A stretch of 64,000 nucleotides of DNA from Lysobacteraceae bacterium 2PB (GCA_005502915.1 SCMT01000018.1:19905-83904); one strand, 5' to 3'; positions 1 through 14,264 are shown, counted from the first letter of the stretch. The notes: generated by a model from the sequence alone, not told the origin. Numbers and translations: made by a program.

Positions 1-1
1 C

Positions 2-70
2 ACCCACACCGTCGGCGGCAACCGCTGCGGTTACAACACGTACCAAGTGGTGTGCAGGCAGGCACCCTGA
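2..70 (+). CDS. C-terminal fragment of an unidentified gene cut by the window edge
   Basis: An open frame enters from the left edge and ends at a TGA at 68-70. It encodes 22 residues with two cysteines and several Gly, Asn and Tyr (GGNRCGYNTYQVVCR). The composition resembles the end of a small secreted, disulfide-bonded domain, but too little is visible to name a family. A strong hairpin follows 15 bases after the stop, where a terminator would be expected, and this supports the frame as the end of a real gene. The rest of the gene lies outside the window. Confidence 0.4.
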   Translation, partial: THTVGGNRCGYNTYQVVCRQAP

Positions 71-84
71 CGGGATGAGGCAGG

Positions 85-118
85 GCCTGCCCGGTCCGGC
101 AGCGCGGACCGGACAGGC
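85..118. terminator. Hairpin between convergent genes
   Basis: Two 14-base arms (85-98 and 105-118) pair with a single G-U and enclose a 6-base loop. The hairpin sits between the left-edge gene and the stop of the minus-strand czcA at 125, so it could end transcription from both sides. No clear T-tract follows on either strand. Confidence 0.5.
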
Positions 119-124
119 TCCGCG

Positions 125-4582
<4,458 letters not shown>

Positions 4583-4586
<4 letters not shown>

Positions 4587-5911
4587 GGGGACACTCCTTG
4601 TGCGTTGGCATTCGGGGAGACGACCAGCGCCTGCCCGGTCAGGCGCTGGAGTTCGATCAGCGCGCGCTGCGCTTCGATGGCGGCATCGAGCTGCTGCTTC
4701 CGCGCACTGGTGCGCTCGGACTGCAGCTGCGCCCATTCGAGGTAGCTGATCGCGCCGGCGCGATAGGCGCGCTCGGCGGCGGACTCGGCCTGCGCCAGCT
4801 TCGGCAGGACCTCGTCGCGCAGACGACGCACTTCGACCTGCGCCAGGGCATAGCGACCGCGTGCATCGGCCAGCGTGGAATACAGCGCCATGCCGCGCGC
4901 TTCGCGCTCGATCTCCAGCGAGGCCAGTTCGGCCTCGGCCGCGCGGATGCCGGGCTCGGCGCGACCGCGCGCGCCCAGCGCCATCGACACGCCGCCGATC
5001 AGGGCGACATCGCCGTCCGCCTGCAGGCGGCGCACGCCGACCTGCCAGTCCACATCGGGGGCGGCCTCGCTGCGCGCCAGCTGGAGCCGCGCCTCGCGGA
5101 TCCGCCGCTCGTCCGCGAACTGCGCCAGCTCGGGCGTGCCGTCGAGTAGTGCCGCGAGCACGGAGGCGGATTCGACCGACGGCAGCGACAGCGGATCGCC
5201 ACCCGCGACGACGAAGCGCGGATCGCGTTCGCCCCACAGCGCGGCGAGATGCTGGCGCGCGGCGATGCCGCGCTGCACCGCACGGTCGCGTTCGAGTTCC
5301 GCACGCGCCAGTGCGGCCTGGGCGATGAACACCACCGATTCCGGAGAGGCACCGGCCTGCAGGCGCTGGCGCGCGGCGGCGACGGTACGCCTGCGCTGCG
5401 CGATGTCCTGCACGGCGATCCGGCGCTGGTGCTCGGCAGCGACCGCTGCGAGATGGCGACGCGCGACCTCGGCCAGCAGGTCGAGGCGCGTGGTCTCGCG
5501 CTCAATGGCCAGCGCATCGATGCGGCTCTGCGCCAGGGTGCGGCGCGCGTCCAGCTTGCCGCCGCGCTCCAGCACGGAGGCCAGGCTGAGTGTGAGTTCC
5601 GCGCTGCCGAGGCCAGCGGTCTCGCCGCTGCCCAGCGCGTTCTCCAGGGTGACGCCGGCGACGAAGGCCGGCCGCTGGACGGCGCGATCGCGCTCCGCCT
5701 GGAGCACGTCGCGGCGTGTGTCGAACAGGCGCAGGTCGGGATGGGTCTTGTTGCGATGGCTGGCGACGCGCGCGAATGCGTCGTCCAGGGTCAGGGTGTC
5801 GTGGACCTGGTCGTCCAGGTCATCGTCGGTCGCGCGGGCGCCGGCATGGACAGGCCACGCCAATGCGCACGCCACGACCCACGCGGCCAGCGCCGCGAGT
5901 CGCATGTGCAT
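4583..5911 (-). CDS. czcC: Outer-membrane channel of the metal efflux pump (TolC/CzcC family)
   Basis: This is the outer-membrane factor of the CzcCBA pump. The 442-residue protein starts with a Sec signal peptide (AALAAWVVACALAWPVHA, cleavage near residue 23). Two repeated long-helix and strand regions rich in Ala, Arg, Glu and Leu follow, as in TolC-type alpha-barrels. It lies first of the three structural genes, 54 bases after the small His-rich gene, and its stop overlaps the czcB start (4583-4586). Family assignment rests on the repeat architecture and the operon position. Confidence 0.88.
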
Positions 5912-5965
5912 GGAAATGCTCCGATGTCGTCGTGAAGTGAAGCGCCGGCATCCAGCCGGCAGGAC

Positions 5966-6376
5966 TCACGCGTCGATCGGGGGACGGAATGGGGTGTCGG
6001 CAGGCGATTCAGGAGGGGCGTCGTAGCCGGAACTCGGCGGACGCGAGGCGGAGGCGAGTCGCAGGGGCAGCGGCAGGCCGTCGGGCGCGAGCCATTGCGG
6101 CTGCGCGCAGCAGTGCGCATGGTGCGACAGCGCATGCAGGACGCCGGTGTCGTGACCGTCTTCGTCCGGCGATGGCGGCGCGTCGTCGTGTGCGTCGTCG
6201 TGCGCATCGCCTTCGACATGGGCGACGCCCTCGCCGAGGTGGCCCAGGGTCTCGTGCAGCTGGCCGTAGGCAGCCATCACCGGCTGCAGCACGAAGCCCA
6301 GCACCAGCATCATCACCACGAGGATGCATCGGGAGGCGGATCTGCGGCGGCGGGCAAGTCTGGTCACGGTCGGCAA
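5966..6376 (-). CDS. Small His-rich periplasmic protein upstream of czcCBA (CzcI-like)
   Basis: The protein has 136 residues: an Arg-rich N-terminus, one hydrophobic segment (about 17-38, likely signal or anchor), then a segment dense in His, Asp and Glu, including HDDAHDDAPPSPDEDGHD and HALSHHAHCCAQ. The composition and its place as first gene of the czc operon resemble the small CzcI proteins found upstream of czcC in Cupriavidus, thought to modulate metal resistance. The metal-binding role is inferred from residues only. Start choice is uncertain, because a run of Arg codons precedes the hydrophobic stretch. Confidence 0.65.
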   Translation of the reverse strand: MPTVTRLARRRRSASRCILVVMMLVLGFVLQPVMAAYGQLHETLGHLGEGVAHVEGDAHDDAHDDAPPSPDEDGHDTGVLHALSHHAHCCAQPQWLAPDGLPLPLRLASASRPPSSGYDAPPESPADTPFRPPIDA

Positions 6377-6506
6377 GGGTAAGCGCGGCGCATGCGGTTA
6401 CACAATTCCAGCGCCGCGCTGTCGATGAAGTCCGACTTCACACAACCGCCACACGCAACCCGCCCGACCCGGCGAGAGTGCGCCCGTCCCCATCGACGGA
6501 ACCACC

Positions 6507-7619
6507 ATGGCCGCCGCCCCCGAACGCGACTACGACCTCGTCATCGTCGGCGCCAGCTTCGCCGGCGCCGCCTGCGCGCTCGCCGCCGCGCAGTACGGCC
6601 TGCGCGTCTGCGTGCTGGAACGCAAGCGCGACCCGGGCCTGAAGCTGCACACCACCGGGATCATCGTGAAGGAAGCCGCCGAGCGCACCTGGCTCAACCG
6701 GATGCCCACCGACCTGGTGAGGCGCGTCGACAAGGTCCGCCTGTACGCGCCGAACCTGCGCAACGTGGCGCTGCAGGTGCCGGACTACTGGTTCCTGACC
6801 ACCGACACCCCGAACCTGATGCGCTGGCTCGCCAACGAGATGCGCGAACAGGGTGTCGACCTGCGCCTGGCGCATTCGTTCACCGACGCCACGCGCAGCG
6901 TGCAGCCGCATCGCGGGCGCTGGCACCTGCCCGGCGTCGGTCATGCGCACTGGCTGGTCGGCGCGGACGGTGCGAAATCGCGCGTCGCGCAGCGCTTCGG
7001 CCTCGGCGCGGTGCGCGACTTCCTCTACGGCGTCGAGTACGAGTTCGCCGGTCTCGAACTGCACGAACCCGATGCCCTGCACTGCTTCATCGACAAGGGC
7101 CTGGCGCCGGGCTACATCGGCTGGGCCACGCAGAATCCGACCGGCGTGCAGTTCGGACTGGCCTTCCGCCACGACGTCACCCGCGCGGGCACGCCGGACG
7201 TGGCCGCACTGCGCGACCGCGTGGGCGCGCGGCTCGGCATCCCGAAGGACCTGCCGCCGTCGGCGATCCGTGCCGGCCTGATCCCCTGCGGCGGCCCGGT
7301 CTCGCCGATCGCCAAGCCCGGCGTTCTGCTCACAGGCGACGCCGCCGGCATCGTCTCGCCGGTCACCGCAGGCGGCATCCACTCGGCCTGGCAACACGGC
7401 TGGGCGGCCGGCGAGGGCCTCGCGCGGCATCTGCGCGACGGCGGCCCTTCGCCGGAACGCGTCGCCGCCGACGCCGCGCCGCGCTACCGCTTCAAGCGCG
7501 CGCTGCGCTGGATCTTCGACCACGCGCAGTACGACTGGCCGTTCGACCTGCTGATCGGCAGCGCGCCGATGCGCTGGGCAGCGGAGCGGGTGTATTTCGG
7601 CAGCCGAGCAGTCCGATGA
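6507..7619 (+). CDS. FAD-dependent oxidoreductase (geranylgeranyl-reductase / PHBH-like fold)
   Basis: The 370-residue flavoprotein has an N-terminal Rossmann motif (DLVIVGASFAGAACALAAAQ) with GxxxxG spacing near residues 11-30. A second conserved GD motif binds FAD ribityl (GVLLTGDAAGIVSPVTAGGI, around 270-290). This architecture is shared by geranylgeranyl reductases and lipid/isoprenoid reductases of the same superfamily. The substrate is not evident. The gene diverges from the czc operon, and its stop overlaps the next gene start (ATGA at 7616-7619), which suggests co-transcription with two small membrane or secreted proteins of unknown role. Confidence 0.8.
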   Translation: MAAAPERDYDLVIVGASFAGAACALAAAQYGLRVCVLERKRDPGLKLHTTGIIVKEAAERTWLNRMPTDLVRRVDKVRLYAPNLRNVALQVPDYWFLTTDTPNLMRWLANEMREQGVDLRLAHSFTDATRSVQPHRGRWHLPGVGHAHWLVGADGAKSRVAQRFGLGAVRDFLYGVEYEFAGLELHEPDALHCFIDKGLAPGYIGWATQNPTGVQFGLAFRHDVTRAGTPDVAALRDRVGARLGIPKDLPPSAIRAGLIPCGGPVSPIAKPGVLLTGDAAGIVSPVTAGGIHSAWQHGWAAGEGLARHLRDGGPSPERVAADAAPRYRFKRALRWIFDHAQYDWPFDLLIGSAPMRWAAERVYFGSRAVR

Positions 7620-8218
7620 GCAGCGTCGAAACGACGGAAGCGGCCACGGCGGCTGAGACGCGCTTCGGTGCAGGTTCGCTGCTGATCCTGCATTTGTTCG
7701 TCGTCTGGCAGGTATGGATGGCACTGGGCGGCTGGTTCGCGCTGATGCATGCCTTCCTGCCGCCGCTCCTGCCCGCGCAGGCGACGGGCCTGATCGTGCG
7801 TACACCGGGCTTCGCCATGCTGTGCCTGACGCTGTCGGCGATGGTGCTTGCGTTGGCCTTCATGCCGCTGCGCCATGCGATGCGATCGCGTGGACGCTGG
7901 ACACGCATCCTGTCGGCGACCGCTGCGATCTTCTGGACACCCCTGCTGTGCGGCGAAGCGATCCGCAGCGCACTGATCGAACCCACGCTGGCTTCGGTGA
8001 CGGCGGACTGCCGCGGATCGATCCTGCTCATCGAATCCATCCGATCGCAGCTGGGCGGGGAACGTCCACGCAGTCCGCATGCATGGATCGTCCATGGCCG
8101 CTCCGTCAGGCTGTGGAGCTACCGAACGCTGCGCTTCGAAGCAGACCCGTACTGGAGCGGCGCAGCGACCGCCATCGAACGCTGCACGTCCGCCGGTGCA
8201 CGGAAAACCTCGCCATGA
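7616..8218 (+). CDS. Hypothetical membrane protein coupled to the flavoprotein gene
   Basis: The frame encodes 200 residues and I do not recognise a family. Three strongly hydrophobic segments are visible near residues 22-45, 55-78 and 95-112, followed by a soluble C-terminal part of about 80 residues. Its ATG overlaps the stop of the flavoprotein gene and its own stop overlaps the next start, so the three genes look like one translation-coupled unit. The soluble C-terminus probably faces the periplasm, but topology is inferred from hydrophobicity alone. Confidence 0.6.
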   Translation: MSSVETTEAATAAETRFGAGSLLILHLFVVWQVWMALGGWFALMHAFLPPLLPAQATGLIVRTPGFAMLCLTLSAMVLALAFMPLRHAMRSRGRWTRILSATAAIFWTPLLCGEAIRSALIEPTLASVTADCRGSILLIESIRSQLGGERPRSPHAWIVHGRSVRLWSYRTLRFEADPYWSGAATAIERCTSAGARKTSP

Positions 8219-8508
8219 ACATCCGCCTGCCCATGCAATGCCTGCGCTACGCCAGCGTCGCCGCGCTCACCACGGCGGCCTGGTGGTTCCATGCAGACCT
8301 GACCGCGCCGGACGCCTGTCTCGACATGGGCGGCACGTTCGATTACGCGCGCTGGCTGTGCGACATCGACGGGATCGAGGTGCATGCCTACATCGACACG
8401 CCGATCACCGCCCTGCCCTCGTTCCCGGTGTTCTGCGCATGCCTGCTTGCGTATGTCGCGATGCGGATGCGCCCCGTACTTGTCCGGCGCGGGGCGCCTG
8501 GTCGCTGA
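8215..8508 (+). CDS. Small hypothetical membrane/secreted protein
   Basis: The protein has 97 residues. A weak N-terminal hydrophobic segment (residues 9-24) could be a signal anchor. The middle contains paired cysteines (DACLDMGG and WLCDID), and a second hydrophobic segment lies near residues 68-85. The ATG overlaps the preceding stop in an ATGA. No family is recognised. It ends three bases before the stop of the convergent amidase gene. Confidence 0.5.
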   Translation: MNIRLPMQCLRYASVAALTTAAWWFHADLTAPDACLDMGGTFDYARWLCDIDGIEVHAYIDTPITALPSFPVFCACLLAYVAMRMRPVLVRRGAPGR

Positions 8509-8511
8509 GCC

Positions 8512-9324
8512 TCAGCGCAGCTCGAACGCGTCGCCGTCCAGCATCGCGGGGAAGCGCTCGCGATGCGCGGCGAGTTCCTTCGCCAGCAGGGTGGTCGTGA
8601 CCACCAGCGGCTCGTCGCCGCACTCGCTCAGCGGCTGGCCGAGGAAGTCGATCACCGCGCTGTCGCCCGAATAGTGGAGATTGTTGCCGTCGGTGCCGAC
8701 GCGGTTGAGCCCGGCGACATAGCACAGGTTCTCGATCGCGCGGGCGCGCAGCAGGGTCTTCCACGGATAGGCGCGCGCCGAAGGCCAGTTGGCGACGAAC
8801 AGCAGCAGGTCGTAATCGAGCTGACCGGGGCGCTCCACGTCGTAGCGGTTGCGCGCGAAGACCGGGAAGCGCAGGTCGTAGCAGACCAGCGGGCAGATGC
8901 GCCAGCCGCGCCACTCGACGGTCAGGCGGTCGCGGCCTGCGGTGTAGCGCTCGTGCTCGCGGCCGAAGCGGAACAGGTGGCGCTTGTCGTAGGTCTGCAA
9001 CTCGCCGTCGGGCGTCGCGAACAGCATCCGGTTGAATACTTTCGAACCGCCTGCGTCCTCGCCATCGCGCAGCTGCACGCTGCCGCAGACCGCCGCGTCG
9101 AGCGCCTTGGCCTGCTCTCGCAGCCAGGCGACGGTCGGGCCGTCCATGGTCTCGGCCTGGGCGATGGCCTCGTTGGAGAAACCGCTGGTGAAGGTTTCCG
9201 GCAACACGACCAGATCGGTCCGGCCGCGCAGGCCGCCGATCAGATCGCCGTAGTAGTCGCGGTTGCCGGCCGGGTCGTGCCAGCGGGTGTCGCCCTGCAC
9301 GAGGGTGATGCGCAAGTCGTCCAT
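8512..9324 (-). CDS. Omega-amidase / nitrilase-superfamily hydrolase (YafV-like)
   Basis: The protein has 270 residues and the Glu-Lys-Cys triad of carbon-nitrogen hydrolases: Glu in VVLPETFTSGFSNEA, Lys in TYDKRHLF and Cys in CPLVCYDLRFPVF. These blocks fit the YafV/Nit2 omega-amidase branch, which hydrolyses 2-oxoglutaramate and 2-oxosuccinamate, or 2-oxo-4-methylthiobutyramide-related amides, made by glutamine-dependent transaminases. The upstream neighbour on the same strand is a methionine aminotransferase, the classic partner in methionine salvage. Transcription order is aminotransferase then amidase. Confidence 0.85.
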   Translation of the reverse strand: MDDLRITLVQGDTRWHDPAGNRDYYGDLIGGLRGRTDLVVLPETFTSGFSNEAIAQAETMDGPTVAWLREQAKALDAAVCGSVQLRDGEDAGGSKVFNRMLFATPDGELQTYDKRHLFRFGREHERYTAGRDRLTVEWRGWRICPLVCYDLRFPVFARNRYDVERPGQLDYDLLLFVANWPSARAYPWKTLLRARAIENLCYVAGLNRVGTDGNNLHYSGDSAVIDFLGQPLSECGDEPLVVTTTLLAKELAAHRERFPAMLDGDAFELR

Positions 9325-9399
9325 GGGGTCTCTTCGTGAATGTGGTCGATGACGGTCTTGTCTCCTTCCCCTGCACGCATGCGGGGGAAGGGGGTTTGA

Positions 9400-10545
9400 T
9401 CAGAGTTTCATCAAACGTTCGATCGCGGCGTCCAGCGTGGTCTCGTTCTTGGCGAAGCACAGCCGCGCCAGGCGCTGGCCGGCCGGCGGGGTTTCGTAGA
9501 ACGGCGACAGCGGAATCGCGGTGACGCCCTTCTCGATGGTCAGCCAGCGGCAGAATTCGACATCGTCCAGATCGCTCACCGCCGAGTAGTCGACCAGCTG
9601 GAAATAGCCGCCCGGCACCGGCAGCGGCTTGAGCTTGGTCTGCAGCAGCTGTTCGCGGAAGCGGTCGCGCTTGGCGGCGTAGAAGTCGCCGAGCTGCTCG
9701 TAATGCTCGGGCTCGGCGTCGATCATCGCCGCGAACGCGTGCTGCGCCGGGTGGAAGGTGCAGAAGACGTTGTACTGGTGGATCTTGCGGAACTCGGCGC
9801 TCAGGGCCGGCGGCGCGATGCAGTAGCCGACCTTCCAGCCGGTGCAGTGGTAGGTCTTGCCGAAACTGGAGATCACGAAGGCGCGCTCGCGCAGTTCCGG
9901 ATAGCGCAGCGCGGACTCGTGGCGGGCGCCGTCGAACACGATGTGCTCGTAGACTTCGTCGGACAGCAGCCAGATGCCGGTGTCGCGGAGCAGGTCTGCA
10001 ATCGTATTCATGTCGTCGACGCCGAGCATGGCGCCGGACGGGTTGTGCGGGCTGTTGATCATCAGCATGCGCGTCTTCGGCGTGATCGCCGCGCGGACCC
10101 GGTTCCAGTCAGGCGCGAAGGTCGCCGGGTCCAGGGGGATGTGCACCGCACGCGCGCCGGCCAGGTCGATCGCCGGTTCGTAGCAGTCGTAGCAGGGGTC
10201 GAGGACGATCACTTCCTCGCCTTCGCGCACCACGGCATGGATCGCGTTGAAGATCGCCTCGGTGGCGCCGCTGGTCACCGTGATCTCGGCGTTCTCGTCC
10301 GGGCGGACGCCGTAGACACGCTCGGTCTTGTCGGCGATGGCGCGGCGCAAGGCCGGGATGCCGGTCATCATCGAATACTGGTTGTGACCTGCGCGCATGG
10401 CCTTGTCCAGTTCGTCGACGAGGCGCTGCGGCACCGGGAAGTCCGGAAAGCCCTGACCGAGGTTGATCGCCCCGTGCTCGGCGGCGAGCTGCGACATCAC
10501 GGTGAAGATGGTCGTGCCCACCTTGGGCAACTTGGTCTGCGGCAT
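9400..10545 (-). CDS. Methionine aminotransferase, PLP-dependent (YbdL-like)
   Basis: The 381-residue class I aminotransferase probably transfers the amino group of methionine, or of aromatic and glutamine donors, to 2-oxo acids. Visible blocks are the substrate/PLP motifs NSPHNPSGAML and LLSDEVYEHIVFDG, and the PLP lysine in ISSFGKTYHCTGWKVGY. The start at 10545 has a CAGGAA ribosome site 8-10 bases upstream and gives the family N-terminus (KLPKVGTTIFTVMSQLA); the longer open frame upstream looks non-coding. The omega-amidase downstream supports a role in 4-methylthio-2-oxobutanoate salvage. Confidence 0.85.
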   Translation of the reverse strand: MPQTKLPKVGTTIFTVMSQLAAEHGAINLGQGFPDFPVPQRLVDELDKAMRAGHNQYSMMTGIPALRRAIADKTERVYGVRPDENAEITVTSGATEAIFNAIHAVVREGEEVIVLDPCYDCYEPAIDLAGARAVHIPLDPATFAPDWNRVRAAITPKTRMLMINSPHNPSGAMLGVDDMNTIADLLRDTGIWLLSDEVYEHIVFDGARHESALRYPELRERAFVISSFGKTYHCTGWKVGYCIAPPALSAEFRKIHQYNVFCTFHPAQHAFAAMIDAEPEHYEQLGDFYAAKRDRFREQLLQTKLKPLPVPGGYFQLVDYSAVSDLDDVEFCRWLTIEKGVTAIPLSPFYETPPAGQRLARLCFAKNETTLDAAIERLMKL

Positions 10546-10682
10546 GCTCGATTCCTGCAGGGAATGTGGGGGAGGCCCGTTCATCTCCGTGACCGGGCGA
10601 CCGGCCGGCACAGGCCGGCTAACACAGGCCGGACGGGGGCGCCAGAGTTTACGGTCCGGCGCGCCTGGGTTAAACCTATGGA

Positions 10683-11183
10683 ATGCCGTCCTTCCCCCCA
10701 CGCGCAGACCAGGCACGGATCGCCGAGCTCGTCCGGGCGTACCTGGCCGCCGACTATCGCTGGGAACTGGCCGGCGACTGGCGCAACCTGCGCATCGGCG
10801 AACCCGCGCCGGAGCTGGAGCGGGAGTTTCCCGACGTCCGCCATTTCGGCCTGCTCTCGGCCTGGGACCCGTATTCGATCCCGCGACCCGAACCGGTCAA
10901 CCGCAAGGCCGACGACCTGCTGGAGAAGGACATCCTGGCCAGCGGCCTGCCCTTCCGCGCCGCATTCTCGTCGGCCACCAACCGCACCTGGCGCGAACCG
11001 AGCTGGCTGGTGATGGACATGCCGGTGGCGGATTTCGATGCCCTGTCGCGGCGCTACGGCCAGCTGGCCACGCTGTACTGGGCGGCCGGCGAGCCCGTGC
11101 GCCTGCGCGTCGACGCCGCGAAACCCGCCGGCTACGGGTATGACGATGCCATCGACTGGCTGCATCCCGACACGCGGGATTGA
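10683..11183 (+). CDS. DUF3293 family protein, first of a tandem pair
   Basis: The 166-residue protein is a soluble hypothetical with no signal peptide. It contains blocks I associate with DUF3293: a central FGLLSAWDPYS segment, a conserved Asn followed by a helical L..DIL..GL region, a W..PSWLV strand, and a C-terminal FDALSRRYGQLATLYW block. The function of this family is not known to me. The next gene is a clear paralog in the same orientation, about 60 bases downstream, so a local duplication is likely. Confidence in the gene is high; the family name is from memory. Confidence 0.7.
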   Translation: MPSFPPRADQARIAELVRAYLAADYRWELAGDWRNLRIGEPAPELEREFPDVRHFGLLSAWDPYSIPRPEPVNRKADDLLEKDILASGLPFRAAFSSATNRTWREPSWLVMDMPVADFDALSRRYGQLATLYWAAGEPVRLRVDAAKPAGYGYDDAIDWLHPDTRD

Positions 11184-11243
11184 TCGCCGGCCGGCCGGGG
11201 CTCACCATAACCGCCCGTGGCGACCCTTCTCCCCCCTATCGAC

Positions 11244-11795
11244 ATGCCGCACGGCGCCTCCCCCGACCGCATCGCACAGCTCATCGCCAGCTACCTTGCG
11301 GCGGATTACCGCTGGGAGCACGACGGCGTCTGGCATCGGCTGGCGATCGGCGAGCCAGCGCCGGAGCTCGACGCCGGCTTTCCGGATGCGCCCCGCTTCG
11401 GACTGATGACAGCCGCCAACCCCGGGCAGCAGATGCGTGCGGACATCGACAACCGCAGCGCGGACCGTGCGTTGCAGCGACGCATGGATGCCCTGGGCCT
11501 GCGCTATCGCCCGGCGTTCGTGGCGGCCCGGAACCGGGTCTGGCGCGCCTACAACTGGCTGCTGATCGGCCCCGAGATCGAGGCCTTCGATGTGCTGGCC
11601 CGCGACTTCGGCCAGATCGGGACCCTGCTGTGGTCGCGGGGCATGCCGGTCCGCCTGCGGATGCAGGCAGCGGCGCCTGCAGCCTACGCGGACCATCCCT
11701 GGGTGGACTGGGTCATGGCTCGGGGCGATGGAGTCGCCGCATCGACGTCCCTGCCGGCCGAAGCCGCCAAGGCAAAATCGGTGCGCTCGCCGTAA
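11244..11795 (+). CDS. DUF3293 family protein, second of a tandem pair
   Basis: The 183-residue paralog aligns along its whole length with the preceding gene. Shared blocks are an identical [15 protein letters not shown] N-terminal segment, [23 protein letters not shown], and [16 protein letters not shown] near the end. The ATG at 11244 aligns with the paralog start; a GTG at 11217 would add nine residues not matched in the first copy. A TAAAAT hexamer just before its stop may serve the ccm operon that follows. Function unknown. Confidence 0.65.
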   Translation: MPHGASPDRIAQLIASYLAADYRWEHDGVWHRLAIGEPAPELDAGFPDAPRFGLMTAANPGQQMRADIDNRSADRALQRRMDALGLRYRPAFVAARNRVWRAYNWLLIGPEIEAFDVLARDFGQIGTLLWSRGMPVRLRMQAAAPAAYADHPWVDWVMARGDGVAASTSLPAEAAKAKSVRSP

Positions 11796-11838
11796 AATCG
11801 TCGATCGTGGCCGGACCTTCTCCGGCCGATGTCACGCA

Positions 11839-12483
11839 ATGACCGCATCCGATGGCCACGCCCCGCCGCTGCTCGCCGCACGCGGCCTCTGCTTCGCACG
11901 CAACGACGAGCCGGTATTCGGCCCGCTCGACTTCGCGGTGGACACCGGCGAAGCGCTGCTGGTGCGGGGCGACAACGGCGCCGGCAAGACCACCCTGCTG
12001 CGCGTGCTCGCCGGGCTGCTGCGCGCCGAGGCCGGCACCATCGAGATCGACGGCCGCGCGACGGCGACGCCCGAGCGCACCCGCGCCCTCGCCTACCTCG
12101 GCCATCTGCCGGCGCTGAAGGCGGACCTGGGCGCGCTGGAGAACCTCGACTTCCTCTGCGGCCTGCATGGCCGCACCGGCACGCTGTCGCCCGACGCGGC
12201 GATGCGCATGGTCGGGCTGGACGGCTACCAGGACACCCTGGCCCGGCAGCTCTCGGCCGGGCAGAAGAAACGGCTGTCGCTGGCCCGGGTCTGGCTGTCG
12301 CCCGCGCCGGTCTGGCTGCTCGACGAGCCCTACGCGAACCTCGACCTCGACGGCATCGCCCTGGTGAACCGGATGGTCGAAGCCCACCTGCGCGAGGGCG
12401 GTGCCGCCCTGGTCACCACCCACGGTGCCTACGCCGCGCCGCCGGTGCGCACCCGCGAGCTGGTGCTGAGGAAGGCCGCATGA
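11839..12483 (+). CDS. ccmA: Heme exporter ATP-binding protein CcmA
   Basis: This 214-residue ABC ATPase powers the CcmABCD complex that releases holo-CcmE during cytochrome c maturation. Walker A GDNGAGKT is at 44-51, the signature LSAGQ at 139-143 and Walker B VWLLDEP at 159-165. The ATG at 11839 gives the family length; the longer open frame upstream overlaps the DUF3293 gene. It is first in a nine-gene ccm operon and overlaps ccmB by an ATGA. Confidence 0.95.
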   Translation: MTASDGHAPPLLAARGLCFARNDEPVFGPLDFAVDTGEALLVRGDNGAGKTTLLRVLAGLLRAEAGTIEIDGRATATPERTRALAYLGHLPALKADLGALENLDFLCGLHGRTGTLSPDAAMRMVGLDGYQDTLARQLSAGQKKRLSLARVWLSPAPVWLLDEPYANLDLDGIALVNRMVEAHLREGGAALVTTHGAYAAPPVRTRELVLRKAA

Positions 12484-13205
12484 CCCCGCCCGATGCGAAC
12501 GCGCCCCGCATGCCCGTGCCCGCCGACGCGCCGTCGCTGCTGCGCGCCGCCGCCGCGCTGGTGCTGCGCGACCTGCGCCTGGTCTGGCGCCGTCGCGGCG
12601 ACGCCTTCCAGCCTGCATTGTTCGCACTCATCGTGGTCGTGCTGTTCGCCCTCGCCCTGGGCAGCGACGCGAAGCTGCAGGCCCGGGTCGCGGCCGGCGT
12701 GCTCTGGGTCGCCGCCCTGCTCGCCGGCCTGCTGGCCCTGGACAGCCTGTTCCGCAGCGATGCCGAAGACGGCTCGCTGGAGCAGTGGATGCTGGCGCCG
12801 GTGCCGCTGGCCTGGCTGGTGGCCGTGCGCACCGGCCTGCACTGGGCGACGACCGCGCTGCCGCTGCTGCTGGCCACGCCGCTGCTGGCCGAGCTGCTGC
12901 ACCTGCCGCGCGCGCAGTTGCCGGTGCTGATGGCCGGACTGGCGCTGGGCACACCGCTGCTGAGCCTGATCGGCGCGGTGATCGCGGCGCTCACGATCGG
13001 CATGCGCCGCTCCGGTATCCTTGTCGGCCTGCTGGCGTTGCCGCTGTACGTGCCGGTGCTGGTGTTCGGTGCTGGCAGCGTCGCCGCCAGCGCGCAGGGC
13101 ATGGACCCGGTGGGCGCGTTGCTGCTCCTGGCGGCCGGTCTGGTCGTCGCCCTCGTGCTGGCGCCGTTCACTGCGGCAGCGGCGATCCGGATCGCGGTGA
13201 ACTGA
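12480..13205 (+). CDS. ccmB: Heme exporter membrane protein CcmB
   Basis: The 241-residue integral membrane subunit of CcmABCD carries six predicted hydrophobic helices between about residues 45 and 238. It keeps the CcmB-type cytoplasmic N-terminus ([20 protein letters not shown]) and the conserved [10 protein letters not shown] segment. The start overlaps the ccmA stop (ATGA at 12480-12483). A 130-base gap separates it from ccmC, the largest gap in the operon. Confidence 0.93.
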   Translation: MTPPDANAPRMPVPADAPSLLRAAAALVLRDLRLVWRRRGDAFQPALFALIVVVLFALALGSDAKLQARVAAGVLWVAALLAGLLALDSLFRSDAEDGSLEQWMLAPVPLAWLVAVRTGLHWATTALPLLLATPLLAELLHLPRAQLPVLMAGLALGTPLLSLIGAVIAALTIGMRRSGILVGLLALPLYVPVLVFGAGSVAASAQGMDPVGALLLLAAGLVVALVLAPFTAAAAIRIAVN

Positions 13206-13335
13206 CGATGCGCGGATCTTCACACGATCGACGGCGTTTGAGGCGACTCAAGTCGTCGCTGCACCGATCCATCCACACTGCCGCACCCGAAACGTCCGAC
13301 CGCACTTTCCCCCTTCCGAGTTCGATCCCGTCTCC

Positions 13336-14097
13336 ATGAACCCCGTCCTTCGCTGGTTCCACCAACTCGGTTCGCCCCCCTACTTCGATCGCTTCGCCGC
13401 GCGCTGGGTGCCGTGGTGCTTCGGCATCGGCCTGCTGGTCATGGGCGTGGGGCTCTGGCAGGCGCTGTTCGTGGTGCCGCCCGACTACCAGCAGGGCGAC
13501 AGCTTCCGGATCCTGTACATCCACGTGCCCTCGGCCTGGATGAGCATGCTCGTCTTCGCGCTGATGGCCCTGTATTCGGCGATCGCGCTGATCTGGCGGA
13601 TCAAGCTGTGCGAGATCCTGGCCATGGCCTGCGCGCCGGTCGGCGCCGCCTTCACGGTCATCACCCTCGCCACCGGCTCGATCTGGGGCCGGCCGATGTG
13701 GGGCACCTGGTGGGAATGGGACCCGCGCCTGACCAGCGAGCTGGTCCTGCTGTTCCTCTACCTGGGCGTGATCGGCCTGTATCACGCCGTCGAAGACCGC
13801 CGCAACGCCGCGCGCGCCGCCGGCCTGCTGGCCATCGTCGGCGTGGTCCTGCTGCCGATCATCCGCTACTCGGTGGAATGGTGGAATTCGCTGCACCAGG
13901 GCCAGACCATCCGCGTGTTCGGCGAGTCGAGCATGGACCCGAGCATGCTGCCGCCGCTGGTGCTGATGGTGATCGGCACCAAGTTCTGGTTCGCCGGTTC
14001 GCTGCTGCAGCGCGCCCGCGCCGACAACCTCGACCGCGAGGCCGGCAAGGACTGGGTCCGCCAGCGCGCCGGCCTCGACGGAGACAGCACGCCATGA
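13336..14097 (+). CDS. ccmC: Heme-handling protein CcmC
   Basis: CcmC attaches heme to CcmE in the periplasm. The 253-residue protein has six helices. The tryptophan-rich WWD domain is at about 118-130 ([13 protein letters not shown]), and the probable axial heme ligands are His63 (IHVPSAW) and His187 (WWNSLHQGQ). Length and motif order match the family. It overlaps ccmD by four bases. Confidence 0.95.
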   Translation: MNPVLRWFHQLGSPPYFDRFAARWVPWCFGIGLLVMGVGLWQALFVVPPDYQQGDSFRILYIHVPSAWMSMLVFALMALYSAIALIWRIKLCEILAMACAPVGAAFTVITLATGSIWGRPMWGTWWEWDPRLTSELVLLFLYLGVIGLYHAVEDRRNAARAAGLLAIVGVVLLPIIRYSVEWWNSLHQGQTIRVFGESSMDPSMLPPLVLMVIGTKFWFAGSLLQRARADNLDREAGKDWVRQRAGLDGDSTP

Positions 14098-14264
14098 CCT
14101 ACCTCGGCTACGTCGTCGGCGCCTACGCCGTGTTCCTCGTCGTCATGCTCTGGGACATGCTCGCGCCTGCCCTGCGCATCCGCCGCACCCTGCGCGACGT
14201 CCTCCAGCGCGCGCGTCGCGCCGCCGCGAAGACAGCCCCGACCTCCACGGACCTGCATCGATGA
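14094..14264 (+). CDS. ccmD: Heme exporter accessory protein CcmD
   Basis: The 56-residue single-helix protein starts in an ATGA overlap with ccmC and ends in an ATGA overlap with ccmE. A hydrophobic helix (about residues 5-27, [19 protein letters not shown]) is followed by an Arg-rich cytoplasmic tail, as in CcmD proteins that link CcmAB to holo-CcmE. Identification leans on size, topology and position. Confidence 0.88.
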   Translation: MTYLGYVVGAYAVFLVVMLWDMLAPALRIRRTLRDVLQRARRAAAKTAPTSTDLHR

